Assembly (NCBI GenBank): GCA_902826455.1
Contig: CADEEV010000015.1
Location: 1 to 64,000, forward strand
From: an uncultured Acidobacteriota bacterium
Lineage (GTDB): Bacteria > Acidobacteriota > Vicinamibacteria > Fen-336
Direction of reading: 5' to 3'
DNA length: 64,000 bases
How positions within the stretch are numbered: the stretch's first letter is position 1; each line of letters opens with the position of its first letter. The notes under the pieces were generated by a model that was given only the letters and a program-made list of their open reading frames with translations, searched no databases and was not told the DNA's origin. A program made the position numbers and the translations under genes. This document shows, piece after piece, positions 41,283-49,211 of this stretch.

Positions 41283-41908
41283 CCCTGGTCCTCCTCTGCC
41301 TCGCCCGCAGCGTCGGAGGGCGCGACGAACGCCCCCGCGTCCGGGGCCGGCGCGTGGCTCGGCAGGTAGAGCATCGTCAGGTCGAAAGCGTACTCGCCCT
41401 CGTCCTCCGAGCCGGCGCCACGGCTGATGGGATAGACCTCGTCGAAGTCGGGCTGGTCCTCGAGGGCCTTCACGAGCTCGAAGCCCTCGTCGCTGGAGTG
41501 GGTGACGGCCTTCAGGCCCAGGCGCAGCCGGCCCTGGTCCCAGCTCGGGCTCACGGTCGTGAGCCTCACGCCCGGGGGCACCGTCGCCTCGAGGCGCGCC
41601 ATCAGCGCCGTCCACGCGAAGGAGCGGCGGTCGACCATCTCCTTCAGGACGACCCAGCGCGTGACCGCGGTCTTGTCCGGTCCTGGCAGGCGCAGCGCCA
41701 CGCCGTCCGTGCGCAGGCGCGCCACCTCCTCCTCGAGGGCGGCCGCCTCGGCGTGGCGCGCCGACGTGGCGTCCGGCAACAGCTTCCGCGCGATCCGCGC
41801 GTGCTCCGCGGTGACGAGGAGCAGCGCCACGAGGGCCGTGCCGAGCAGGGCGGCCGGCAGGCGCTCGTTGCGGAACGGCCGCTGCGCGAGGTTCGCGGGC
41901 CGCCTCAC
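41279..41908 (-). CDS. pilN: PilN-like platform protein
   Basis: A 209-residue protein. The cytoplasmic N-terminus contains NLAQRPFRNERL, the PilM-binding motif of the PilN family (NLxxxPFR). One transmembrane helix (about 18-36), a coiled coil and a periplasmic domain (MARLEATVPPGVRLTTVSPSW split by a turn) follow. An acidic C-terminal tail (GEAEEDQG). GTG start overlaps the pilM stop. Confidence 0.86.
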   Translation of the reverse strand: MRRPANLAQRPFRNERLPAALLGTALVALLLVTAEHARIARKLLPDATSARHAEAAALEEEVARLRTDGVALRLPGPDKTAVTRWVVLKEMVDRRSFAWTALMARLEATVPPGVRLTTVSPSWDQGRLRLGLKAVTHSSDEGFELVKALEDQPDFDEVYPISRGAGSEDEGEYAFDLTMLYLPSHAPAPDAGAFVAPSDAAGEAEEDQG

Positions 41909-42828
41909 GCCACCCTCCCCAGGAGGCTCGCCGCGGCCCCGGCCAGCTCCTGCCCGAGCGCGCCGGCGCCGCCGCCGGGCGTCGCGGACTCGAGGACCTC
42001 GACCGGGGCCCCGGTGGCCGAGCCCAGCAGGCGCACGACGTCGGCTGGCGGCACCGCGGCCGACCGGACCAGCACCGAGGCCAGGCTCGACCCGTCGAGG
42101 CGCTCGCGGTAGTACACGACCGTGTTCTCGACCTCGCGCAGCACCTGGGCTGGCTCCGACGCGGCGGAGCCCGTGAGCGTGCGTGCGAGCACCACGGCGC
42201 CCGCCTTCACCAGGAAGATCGACACGTAGCCCTCGTCCCAGTTCACGAGCAGCCGGTCCGCGGCCGGCCGCGACGCCTCCACGGCCTCGAGGAGCGTCAC
42301 GCCGCACAGCTCGACCAGGCCCGGCTCGAGCCCCACCGCCCGGCACTCGGCCTCGTAGGGGTCGAGGACCGCCGCGAGGCCCGCCACCGCGATCACCTGG
42401 CCCGAGGGGTCGCGCCGGAAGGCGACCCGCGCGTCCTTCACGTCGAACGGCAGGGCCTTCTTCAGCCGGAAGCGGATCAGGTCCAGGGCTTCCGCGGCGT
42501 TGCGCGCCTTCACCTCGTCCCCCGGGATCACCGCGATGCGCGCGACGGGATCGGGCAGCACGAGAGCGGCACGGGCGCCGCCCAGGACGCCGGCACGCTC
42601 GACCACGGCGCGCAGGGTGTCCCGGAAGGCCGTCGGGTTCGCGAGGTTGGGCTCGGTCATCCCCAGGTTCAGGGTGCCTTCGGGAAGCGCCAGGGACGCG
42701 GCCGCGCCGAAGCCGACGGCCTGGCCGCGCCGCACGAGGCGCACGACGCCGATGGCGCGCGGCCGGATCTCGATCGCCGCGGTGGGCGGCTCCGGATCCA
42801 GGAAGAGGCGGCGCAGGGCGTCCCTCAC
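41905..42828 (-). CDS. pilM: PilM-like actin-fold protein
   Basis: A 307-residue cytoplasmic protein of the PilM/GspL-cytoplasmic type with an actin-like (FtsA-like) fold: AAIEIRPRAIGVVRL at the start, RAALVLPDPVARIAVIPG, FRLKKALPFDVKDARV (the segment shared with PilM/GspL) and LLVNWDEGYVSIFLV. It binds the PilN N-terminal peptide and couples the ATPase to the platform. GTG start overlaps the gspE stop. Confidence 0.84.
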   Translation of the reverse strand: MRDALRRLFLDPEPPTAAIEIRPRAIGVVRLVRRGQAVGFGAAASLALPEGTLNLGMTEPNLANPTAFRDTLRAVVERAGVLGGARAALVLPDPVARIAVIPGDEVKARNAAEALDLIRFRLKKALPFDVKDARVAFRRDPSGQVIAVAGLAAVLDPYEAECRAVGLEPGLVELCGVTLLEAVEASRPAADRLLVNWDEGYVSIFLVKAGAVVLARTLTGSAASEPAQVLREVENTVVYYRERLDGSSLASVLVRSAAVPPADVVRLLGSATGAPVEVLESATPGGGAGALGQELAGAAASLLGRVA

Positions 42829-44438
42829 GCCACCTCCACGAACGTGACCTTGTTGATCTCGGTGAGCGTCGTCTTGCCGGAGAGCGCCTTCGACACCGCG
42901 GACTCGCGCAGGAAGATCATGCCCTCCTCGCGGGCGGCCTTCTTGATCTCGGCGCTCGAGCGCCGCGACAGGATCAGCTCGCGGATCGAGTCGGTCACGT
43001 CGAGCAGCTCGCAGATCGCGGTGCGGCCCTTGTAGCCCGTGCCGCCGCACTCGAGGCAGCCCGCGCCCTCGAAGAACGGGACGTCCCGGTAGGTCTTCGT
43101 GTCGAGGCCCGACTCCACGAGCAGCTTCTCGGAGGCCCGCACCTCGCGCTTGCAGTGGGCGCAGATCATGCGCACCAGGCGCTGGGCCTGCACGCAGTTC
43201 AGGGCCGAGACGAAGTTGTAGGGCTCGATCTTCATGTTGAGGAAGCGGCCCAGCACGTCGATCACGTTGTTGGCGTGGACGGTCGTGAAGACGAGGTGGC
43301 CCGTGAGCGCCGACTGGATCGCGATGTCCGCGGTCTCCGCGTCGCGGATCTCCCCCACCATGATCTTGTCGGGATCGTGGCGCAGGATCGAGCGCAGGCC
43401 CCGGGCGAAGGTGAGGCCCTTGCGCTCGTTGACCGGGATCTGGGTGATCCCCTTCAGCTGGTACTCGACCGGGTCCTCGATCGTGATGATCTTGTCCTCC
43501 TCGGTCTTGATCTCCGAGAGGGCGGCGTAGAGCGTCGTGGTCTTGCCCGAGCCGGTCGGGCCGGTGACGAGCACCATCCCGTACGGCTCGCGGATGAAGC
43601 GCCGGAAGCGAAAGAGCTCCTTGTCGTCCAGCCCGAGCACGTCGAGACGCAGCGAGGCGAACTGCTTGGACAAGCTCTCCTTGTCCAGGATGCGGATGAC
43701 GGCGTCCTCGCCATGGACCGACGGCATTATTGAGACGCGGAAGTCGATCGAACGGCCGCGTATCCGGACCCGGAATCTTCCGTCCTGGGGGATCCGCTTC
43801 TCGGCGATGTCGAGCTCGGCCATGACCTTGATGCGGCTGATCAGGGTGGAGTGGTGCTCCTTGGCGATCGGCTTCATGGCCGGCTGGAGGACGCCGTCGA
43901 TGCGGTACTTGATCACCACCTCGGTGTCGCGGGTCTCGATGTGGACGTCCGAGGCGCGTCGGTTGAGGGCGTCGAAGATCGTCGAGTCCACGAGCCGGAT
44001 GATCGGGGACTGGTCCGACTGGATCTTGTCGATCGAGAGCACTTCCTCGCCGTGCTCGTCGTCGCGCAAGAGCTGGATCTTGAAGGACTCGGAGGCCTGC
44101 TCCAGGACGCGCTGGGTGCCCTGGCCGCGCTTCAGGGCCTCCTGGATCGCCGACGGTGTGCCCACGGCGGGCTGGACCGCCGTCTTCAGCAGCAGCGACA
44201 GCGTGTCGATGACCGGGATGTCCGTGGGATCGGCCATCACCAGCACGAGGCGCTCCCCCTCACGCCGGTAGGGCAGGAAGTTGTAGCGGAACATGAGCTC
44301 CACGGGCACCGATTGCAGGATGTCGGGGTCGGGCGCGAAGGAGTTCACGTCCACGAACTCGAGGCGATGGCGCTGGGCGAGGGCCCGGGCGGCGCCGTCC
44401 TCGTCGGCGACCGTGAGGGCCGCGGCCGGGTCGACCAT
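42825..44438 (-). CDS. gspE: type II secretion / type IV pilus assembly ATPase
   Basis: A 537-residue secretion ATPase. An MshEN/GspE N-terminal domain covers about 1-130. The nucleotide-binding part has Walker A GPTGSGKTTTLY (about 295-306), the Asp box IITIEDPVEY, Walker B KIMVGEIRDAETADIAI and a His box (LVFTTVHANN). A zinc module with CAHC and CLEC precedes the C-terminal helices. It drives extension of the (pseudo)pilus. ATG overlaps the gspF stop. Confidence 0.94.
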   Translation of the reverse strand: MVDPAAALTVADEDGAARALAQRHRLEFVDVNSFAPDPDILQSVPVELMFRYNFLPYRREGERLVLVMADPTDIPVIDTLSLLLKTAVQPAVGTPSAIQEALKRGQGTQRVLEQASESFKIQLLRDDEHGEEVLSIDKIQSDQSPIIRLVDSTIFDALNRRASDVHIETRDTEVVIKYRIDGVLQPAMKPIAKEHHSTLISRIKVMAELDIAEKRIPQDGRFRVRIRGRSIDFRVSIMPSVHGEDAVIRILDKESLSKQFASLRLDVLGLDDKELFRFRRFIREPYGMVLVTGPTGSGKTTTLYAALSEIKTEEDKIITIEDPVEYQLKGITQIPVNERKGLTFARGLRSILRHDPDKIMVGEIRDAETADIAIQSALTGHLVFTTVHANNVIDVLGRFLNMKIEPYNFVSALNCVQAQRLVRMICAHCKREVRASEKLLVESGLDTKTYRDVPFFEGAGCLECGGTGYKGRTAICELLDVTDSIRELILSRRSSAEIKKAAREEGMIFLRESAVSKALSGKTTLTEINKVTFVEVA

Positions 44439-45646
44439 CAGTAGCCCTTCCCCTGGATCGCCGAGATGGCCTGGAACATCGGCAGGTAGAACGCCATCAG
44501 CATCAGGCCCACGACGATCGCGATCACCACCAGGATGATCGGCTCGAGCAGGGGCAGCACGGTCTGGATGCTGGAGTCGAGCTCCTCGTCGAGGAACTCC
44601 GCCAGGGACCCGAGCATGTCGGCGAGGGCGCCCGTCTGCTCGCCCACCTTCACCATCTCGAGGGCCAGGTTGTCGAGCATGCCCGTCGACTCGAGGGCGG
44701 TCATGAGGCTCTTGCCCTCGCGGATCTGGGGCGTCGCCTGGGCGATGCCCGCGGCCAGGGCGCGGTTGCCGATCGAGGCGGCGGCCACCTCCATCGCGTT
44801 CAGCAGCGGCAAGCCGCCCGAGAGCAGCGTCGCCAGGGTGCGCGCGAGCTGGCTCGTGGCGTACATGCGCATCAGCCGGCCGAAGTACGGCAAGCGCAGC
44901 AGCATCCGGTCCACGACGACGCCGCTGCCCTCGCGCCGCAGCCAGGCCCAGCCGAGGCCGGCCAGGACGGCGAGCGTCGTCCCGATCGCGAGGGCGTTGC
45001 CCACCAGGAACTTCGCCGTCGCCATCAGCACCCGCGTGATGAGGGGCAACTGGCCGCCGAGGCCCGAGTAGAAGTCCTCGAACTTCGGGATCACCCAGAG
45101 CAGGACGCCGGCCAGCCCGCTCATCATGACCATGATCGCGAGGGGATAGATCGACGCGCTGATGGCCTTGCGCTTCAGGGCCTGGTTGAGCCGCAGGTAC
45201 TGCACGAAGCGGCGCAGCACGGTCTCGAGGCTGCCGCTGCGCTCGCCGGCCACGAGGCTCGCCGAGAAGATCGCCGGGTACAGCTCGCCCTCCGCCTTCA
45301 CCGCGTCCGAGAGCGCCGTGCCCGACTTCACCCGCTCGCGCACCGTGAGCAGCGAGCGGCGGAACTGGGGGTTCTTCTGGCGCTCCAGCATGACGTCGAG
45401 GGACTGGTAGAGCGGCAGGCCGGCCTTCAGGAGCGCGGCGAGCTCCTGGCAGAAGATCAGGAGCGCCGATGGGTCGATGCGGGGCGTGCGGAAGGACAGA
45501 TCCCGCAGCGCCAGGCCGCGGCGGATCGTGAACAGGTAGTAGCCCTGCTGTTCGAGCTCGGCCCGGAGCGACGTCTCGTTGGGCGCTACGAAGGTCCGCT
45601 CCAGCACTTCGCCGGCGGGCGTTCCCACCTTGCAGACGTACTCCAT
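44438..45646 (-). CDS. gspF: type II secretion inner-membrane platform protein GspF
   Basis: A 402-residue polytopic protein with two GspF domains, each a helical cytoplasmic bundle plus membrane helix: first at about 65-190 (FCQELAALLKAGLPLYQSLDVM region), second at about 265-395 (LARTLATLLSGGLPLLNAMEVA). It is the rotary platform contacted by the ATPase. First gene of the 13-cistron secretion operon, preceded by a recognisable promoter. A short N-terminal domain (YVCKVGTPAGEVLERTFVAP) is as usual for the family. Confidence 0.94.
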   Translation of the reverse strand: MEYVCKVGTPAGEVLERTFVAPNETSLRAELEQQGYYLFTIRRGLALRDLSFRTPRIDPSALLIFCQELAALLKAGLPLYQSLDVMLERQKNPQFRRSLLTVRERVKSGTALSDAVKAEGELYPAIFSASLVAGERSGSLETVLRRFVQYLRLNQALKRKAISASIYPLAIMVMMSGLAGVLLWVIPKFEDFYSGLGGQLPLITRVLMATAKFLVGNALAIGTTLAVLAGLGWAWLRREGSGVVVDRMLLRLPYFGRLMRMYATSQLARTLATLLSGGLPLLNAMEVAAASIGNRALAAGIAQATPQIREGKSLMTALESTGMLDNLALEMVKVGEQTGALADMLGSLAEFLDEELDSSIQTVLPLLEPIILVVIAIVVGLMLMAFYLPMFQAISAIQGKGY

Positions 45647-45658
45647 GGCCTGCTTGCG

Positions 45659-45687
45659 AATCTACCAGCCCGACAGCTAAAGATCAA
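45659..45687 (-). promoter_or_regulatory. promoter of the secretion operon
   Basis: Minus strand: TTGATC (45687-45682), a 17-base spacer and TAGATT (45664-45659), 12 bases before the gspF ATG. Matches to sigma-70 hexamers are four of six each with ideal spacing. Predicted leader is about five bases. It lies in the 53-base gap after the PP2C gene. Confidence 0.55.
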
Positions 45688-45699
45688 TTGAACAACGAC

Positions 45700-46902
45700 T
45701 TATGTCGCTCTGGCCACCACCAGCGTGAGATCGTCCTCGGCGTCCTTGCCGGCGGCCCAGCCCTGGATCTCGCCGAGCAGCGAGTAGAGGGCGATGCGGG
45801 CCGGGTCGCGGCGGCTCGCGAGCGCGGCCGCTTTCAGCCGGTCGACGCCGAAGGGCTGGCCCTGGGCGTCCTCGCGGTCGGTCACGCCGTCGCTGTAGAG
45901 CACCACGCGATCGCCGGGCCCGAAGGCGGCCTCGGCCTCCTCGTAGCGCCCGGTCTCGATCAGGCCCAGGACCGTGCCGCCGGCCACGAGATCCTCCATC
46001 CGGCCGTCGGCCCGGACGATGAAGGGGTGGTCGTGGCCCGCGTTCACGTAGCGGATCACCCCGCGCTCGAAGTCGATCACCGAGAAGAACAGGCTCGCGA
46101 ACAGCCCCTTGGGCGTGACCTCCCAGAAGAGCCGGTTGACCCGGCTCACGAGCTCGGCCGCCGGGGCGTCGCCCGCCTGGAGCTGGGCATGCAGACAGGC
46201 CTTGAGGTTCGCGGCCAGGAGCGCGGCCGGCACGCCCTTCCCCATCACGTCGCCCAGCACCAGCGCGAGCTTGGACGGGCCGAGGGGCAGCACGTCCAGG
46301 TAGTCCCCGCCGATCTCGCGCATGGGCATGAACTCCCGGGCGAGGTCGAGCCGCGGGTGGTTGAGGGGCGTCGGCAGCAGGCTGCGCTGCAGGTTTCCGG
46401 CGAGGCGCAGCTCCTCAGCCATGCGCCGGGCCATGCCCTCGACGCGCGAGTAGAGGCCCTGGAGCTCCTCGTTCTTGCGCTGCAGCTCGGTCAGGGACGA
46501 GCGCACGCGCAGCGCGTTGCGCAGCCGCGCCAGGAGCGCCTCTTCGCCGCGCTCGGCCATCACGAAGTCGTCCACGTGGTCGATGAAGCGCGTGTCGACG
46601 TTGGTGCGGCGGCCGGTCTCGCTCAGCACCATCACCACGGGCCGGCCGGGAATGCCGTTGGGGCCGGCGGTCTCGAGGAGCCGGTTGAGGACTTCGGGGG
46701 CGAGCTCGCCGCCGAGCAGCAAGGCCTCGAGGGAGCCCGACTGCAGGCCCCGCGCCGCCTCCTCGGCCGGCGCCGGGCGCAGGTCGAGGAGCTGGCGCAG
46801 CGACGGGAACGACGTGAGGGCCGGGGACAGCCCCACGGCCACGGCCCGCGGGCGCTCCGAGACGGCCTTCTCGGGGACGCTCGGGGCCGCGCCCGGGTTC
46901 AC
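45700..46902 (-). CDS. PP2C/SpoIIE-type phosphatase with degenerate receiver domain
   Basis: A 400-residue protein. Residues about 18-145 follow the receiver fold, but the strand that should carry the phosphoacceptor reads ALLLGGEL, with Gly in place of Asp, so it is probably a phosphorylation-independent protein-binding module. A coiled coil (about 145-185, LQRKNEELQGLYSRVEGMAR) leads to the PP2C domain: EIGGDYLDV, LVLGDVMGKGVPAALLAANL, LYSDGVTDRED and AEDDLTLVV carry the metal-binding Asp residues. GTG start overlaps the response-regulator stop. Confidence 0.86.
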   Translation of the reverse strand: MNPGAAPSVPEKAVSERPRAVAVGLSPALTSFPSLRQLLDLRPAPAEEAARGLQSGSLEALLLGGELAPEVLNRLLETAGPNGIPGRPVVMVLSETGRRTNVDTRFIDHVDDFVMAERGEEALLARLRNALRVRSSLTELQRKNEELQGLYSRVEGMARRMAEELRLAGNLQRSLLPTPLNHPRLDLAREFMPMREIGGDYLDVLPLGPSKLALVLGDVMGKGVPAALLAANLKACLHAQLQAGDAPAAELVSRVNRLFWEVTPKGLFASLFFSVIDFERGVIRYVNAGHDHPFIVRADGRMEDLVAGGTVLGLIETGRYEEAEAAFGPGDRVVLYSDGVTDREDAQGQPFGVDRLKAAALASRRDPARIALYSLLGEIQGWAAGKDAEDDLTLVVARAT

Positions 46903-47585
46903 GACGGATCCACGAACTTGTAGCCGGCGCCGTGGATGGTCAGCACGTAGCGGGGCTCGGAGCCGCTGTCGCCGATCTTGGCCCGCAGCTTCGCGATGTG
47001 GGTGTCGACGGTGCGGGTCGAGGGGTAGCTCTCGTAGCCCCAGACGTCCTCGAGCAGCCGGTCGCGGGTCACGGTCTCGCCCTTGCGCTCGATCAGGTAG
47101 CGCAGCAGCTCGAACTCCCGGGGCGAGAGGTCGAGAGGGGCGCCGGCCTTGGTCGCGACGTAGGTCTCGAAGTCGAGGTCGATGTCCGAGAAGTGATAGC
47201 GGGCCAGCCGCTTCTTGGGCCCCTCGGTGCGCCGCAGGATCGCGCGGACCCGGGCCAGCACCTCGCGGATCGAGAACGGCTTCGTGACGTAGTCGTCGGC
47301 GCCCAGCTCGAGGCCGACGACCTTGTCGATCTCCTGGCCCCGCGCCGTCAGCATCAGGATCGGCATGGTGAAGCCCTCGGTGCGCAGCGTCTTGCACACC
47401 TCGAGGCCCGAGAGCTTCGGCAGCATGATGTCGAGGATCAGCAGGTCGGGCTTGTGGGCGCGCGCTCGCTCGAGGCCGGCGGCGCCGTCCGAGGCGGTCA
47501 GCACCTCGTAGCCCTCGAACTCGAAGTTGTCCTTGAGCCCCAGCACCATGTCGGGCTCGTCCTCGACGATCAGTATCTTGCTCAC
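46899..47585 (-). CDS. OmpR/PhoB-family response regulator
   Basis: A 228-residue regulator. Receiver domain 1-120 with acidic pocket EDEP (about 8-11), phosphoacceptor Asp52 in LLILDIMLPKLSG, Thr in MLTARG and the Lys of YVTKPFS. Winged-helix DNA-binding domain about 130-225 with LSPREFELLRYLIERKGE and TRTVDTHIAKLRAKIG. It lies ten bases after its cognate sensor kinase gene. The stop overlaps the PP2C gene, indicating a three-component unit. Confidence 0.94.
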   Translation of the reverse strand: MSKILIVEDEPDMVLGLKDNFEFEGYEVLTASDGAAGLERARAHKPDLLILDIMLPKLSGLEVCKTLRTEGFTMPILMLTARGQEIDKVVGLELGADDYVTKPFSIREVLARVRAILRRTEGPKKRLARYHFSDIDLDFETYVATKAGAPLDLSPREFELLRYLIERKGETVTRDRLLEDVWGYESYPSTRTVDTHIAKLRAKIGDSGSEPRYVLTIHGAGYKFVDPS

Positions 47586-47595
47586 TGCTTCGCTC

Positions 47596-49143
47596 CTACG
47601 CTCGGGGCGCCATGGGCAGGGCCAGCGTGAACGTGCTGCCCTTGCCGGGCGCGCTCTCGACCTCGACCGAACCGCCGTGGGCGTCCATGATGTGCCGCAC
47701 CAGGGCGAGCCCGAGTCCGCTGCCCTTGGTATCGTGGACCAGGCTGTTCTCCGCCCGGTAGAACTTCTCGAAGATCCGCTTCTGCTCGTTCTTCGGGATG
47801 CCGATGCCGTGGTCGATCACGTCCAGCAGGATCTTGCCGTTCTCCTCGCGCACCGCGATCCGGATCTGCTTGTCGTCCTGGCTGTACTTGATCGCATTGT
47901 TGACCAGGTTGATGAGCGCCTGCCCCACCGCTTCCTTGTCGACCTGGATCTCCGGCAGGCCCTCGGGAACGTCGAGCTCGAGGGCGAAGCCCTGTTGCTC
48001 GATCTGGAAGCGGTAGGCGTCGACCACCTCGTTCACGATGCGGCCCACGTCCGTGGGAGCGAAGCGGTACTCCTTGCGGCCGGCCTCGATGCGCGAGAAG
48101 TCGAGGATGTTGTTGATGAGCTGCGTGAGGCGCTGGCTCTCCTTGTTGATCACGCGGTAGTACTGAGTCGCCTTCTCCTGGCTCTGGACGCGGCCGAGCT
48201 CGAGGGTCTCGGCGAAGAGGCGGATCAGGGCCAGGGGCGTCTTGAGCTCGTGGCTCACGTTCGCCACGAAGTCGCTCTTGAGCCGCGACAGGTGCAGCTC
48301 GCGCTGGACGTTGCTGTAGACCATGAAGAGCCCGGCGCCCAGGATGACGTCGATGAAGCCGATGAGCGCCATCTGGCCCAGGGCGTTGCGCTTCACGTCC
48401 TCCTCGATCGAGCGGTCCTTGTAGCGCATCTCGAGCTTGAGGCCGCGGAACGAAGCCACCGTCATCAGGCGCTTCACCTCGAAGCGGCCGTCGGGCGTCG
48501 GGGCGTTCTCGTAGACGGGCTTGCCGTCGCCCTCGCTGACGCGGATCACCCAGGAGTGGCTCGGGTTCTCGAAGGCCTTCTCGAAGAACTCGCGGATCAG
48601 CGTGTGGTGGGCGTATTGGCAGGTGTACTGGAAGCGCAGCACGCCGATGCGCTCGCCGCCGGGGGCCGTGAGCGGCAGGGAGTCCTCGCCCTCGTCGGCG
48701 GACGCCGGCACGTCGGTCGCGGTCAGGGCGTCGCGCAGGATGTCCATGTCGCGCTGGCGTGTCTCGAGGACCGCCGACAGCCCGGCCACCGGCGAGGACG
48801 CCTCGAGGCGCAAGGTCGAGAACATGCCGCCGAGCCCGGCTTCCTCGAGGACCGTCTCGACGACCTCGGGGTGGCCGACCAGCAGCCGGTCGGTGCCGAC
48901 GATGCGGGCCGCGTCGAGGGCCTTGGCCTGGGCCGCCATCTCGAGGTCCTTCTCGACCCACTTGAGGTTCAGCTCGGTCTGGTTCTGCATGCTGCGCTTC
49001 AGGCTCTCGGCGTTCTTCGGCACCGAGTTGAACGTGAGCAGCGAGAGCGCGGCGGAGGGCAGGAGGACGGCGCCGACGAAGATGGAGATGAGCTTGCCCC
49101 GCGAATCCGGTGTCGCGGAAACCAGTTCCGAGGCGCTCTTCAT
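47596..49143 (-). CDS. membrane sensor histidine kinase
   Basis: A 515-residue kinase. Transmembrane helix 1 at about 18-40, a periplasmic sensor region of about 210 residues (partly helical, with QYTCQYAHH), and transmembrane helix 2 at about 255-278. No HAMP domain intervenes before the HisKA motif VANVSHELKTPLALI. The HATPase_c domain has N box INLVNNAIKYS, G1 DHGIGIP and G2 KGSGLGLALVRHIM. ATG at 49143 is preceded by TACATT eight bases upstream. Pairs with the adjacent PhoB-like regulator. Confidence 0.93.
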   Translation of the reverse strand: MKSASELVSATPDSRGKLISIFVGAVLLPSAALSLLTFNSVPKNAESLKRSMQNQTELNLKWVEKDLEMAAQAKALDAARIVGTDRLLVGHPEVVETVLEEAGLGGMFSTLRLEASSPVAGLSAVLETRQRDMDILRDALTATDVPASADEGEDSLPLTAPGGERIGVLRFQYTCQYAHHTLIREFFEKAFENPSHSWVIRVSEGDGKPVYENAPTPDGRFEVKRLMTVASFRGLKLEMRYKDRSIEEDVKRNALGQMALIGFIDVILGAGLFMVYSNVQRELHLSRLKSDFVANVSHELKTPLALIRLFAETLELGRVQSQEKATQYYRVINKESQRLTQLINNILDFSRIEAGRKEYRFAPTDVGRIVNEVVDAYRFQIEQQGFALELDVPEGLPEIQVDKEAVGQALINLVNNAIKYSQDDKQIRIAVREENGKILLDVIDHGIGIPKNEQKRIFEKFYRAENSLVHDTKGSGLGLALVRHIMDAHGGSVEVESAPGKGSTFTLALPMAPRA

Positions 49144-49151
49144 GTGGCGCG

Positions 49152-49157
49152 AATGTA
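49152..49157 (-). promoter_or_regulatory. -10 box for the sensor kinase operon
   Basis: TACATT on the minus strand, eight bases before the ATG at 49143. No ribosome site lies between. A CTGACA further upstream is 21 bases away, too far for a standard -35. Confidence 0.35.
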
Positions 49158-49211
49158 CCACCCTGGCGCGGGAAAGGTTGTCAGCCCGCTGCAACGTTCT
49201 GTCAAAGCTTG

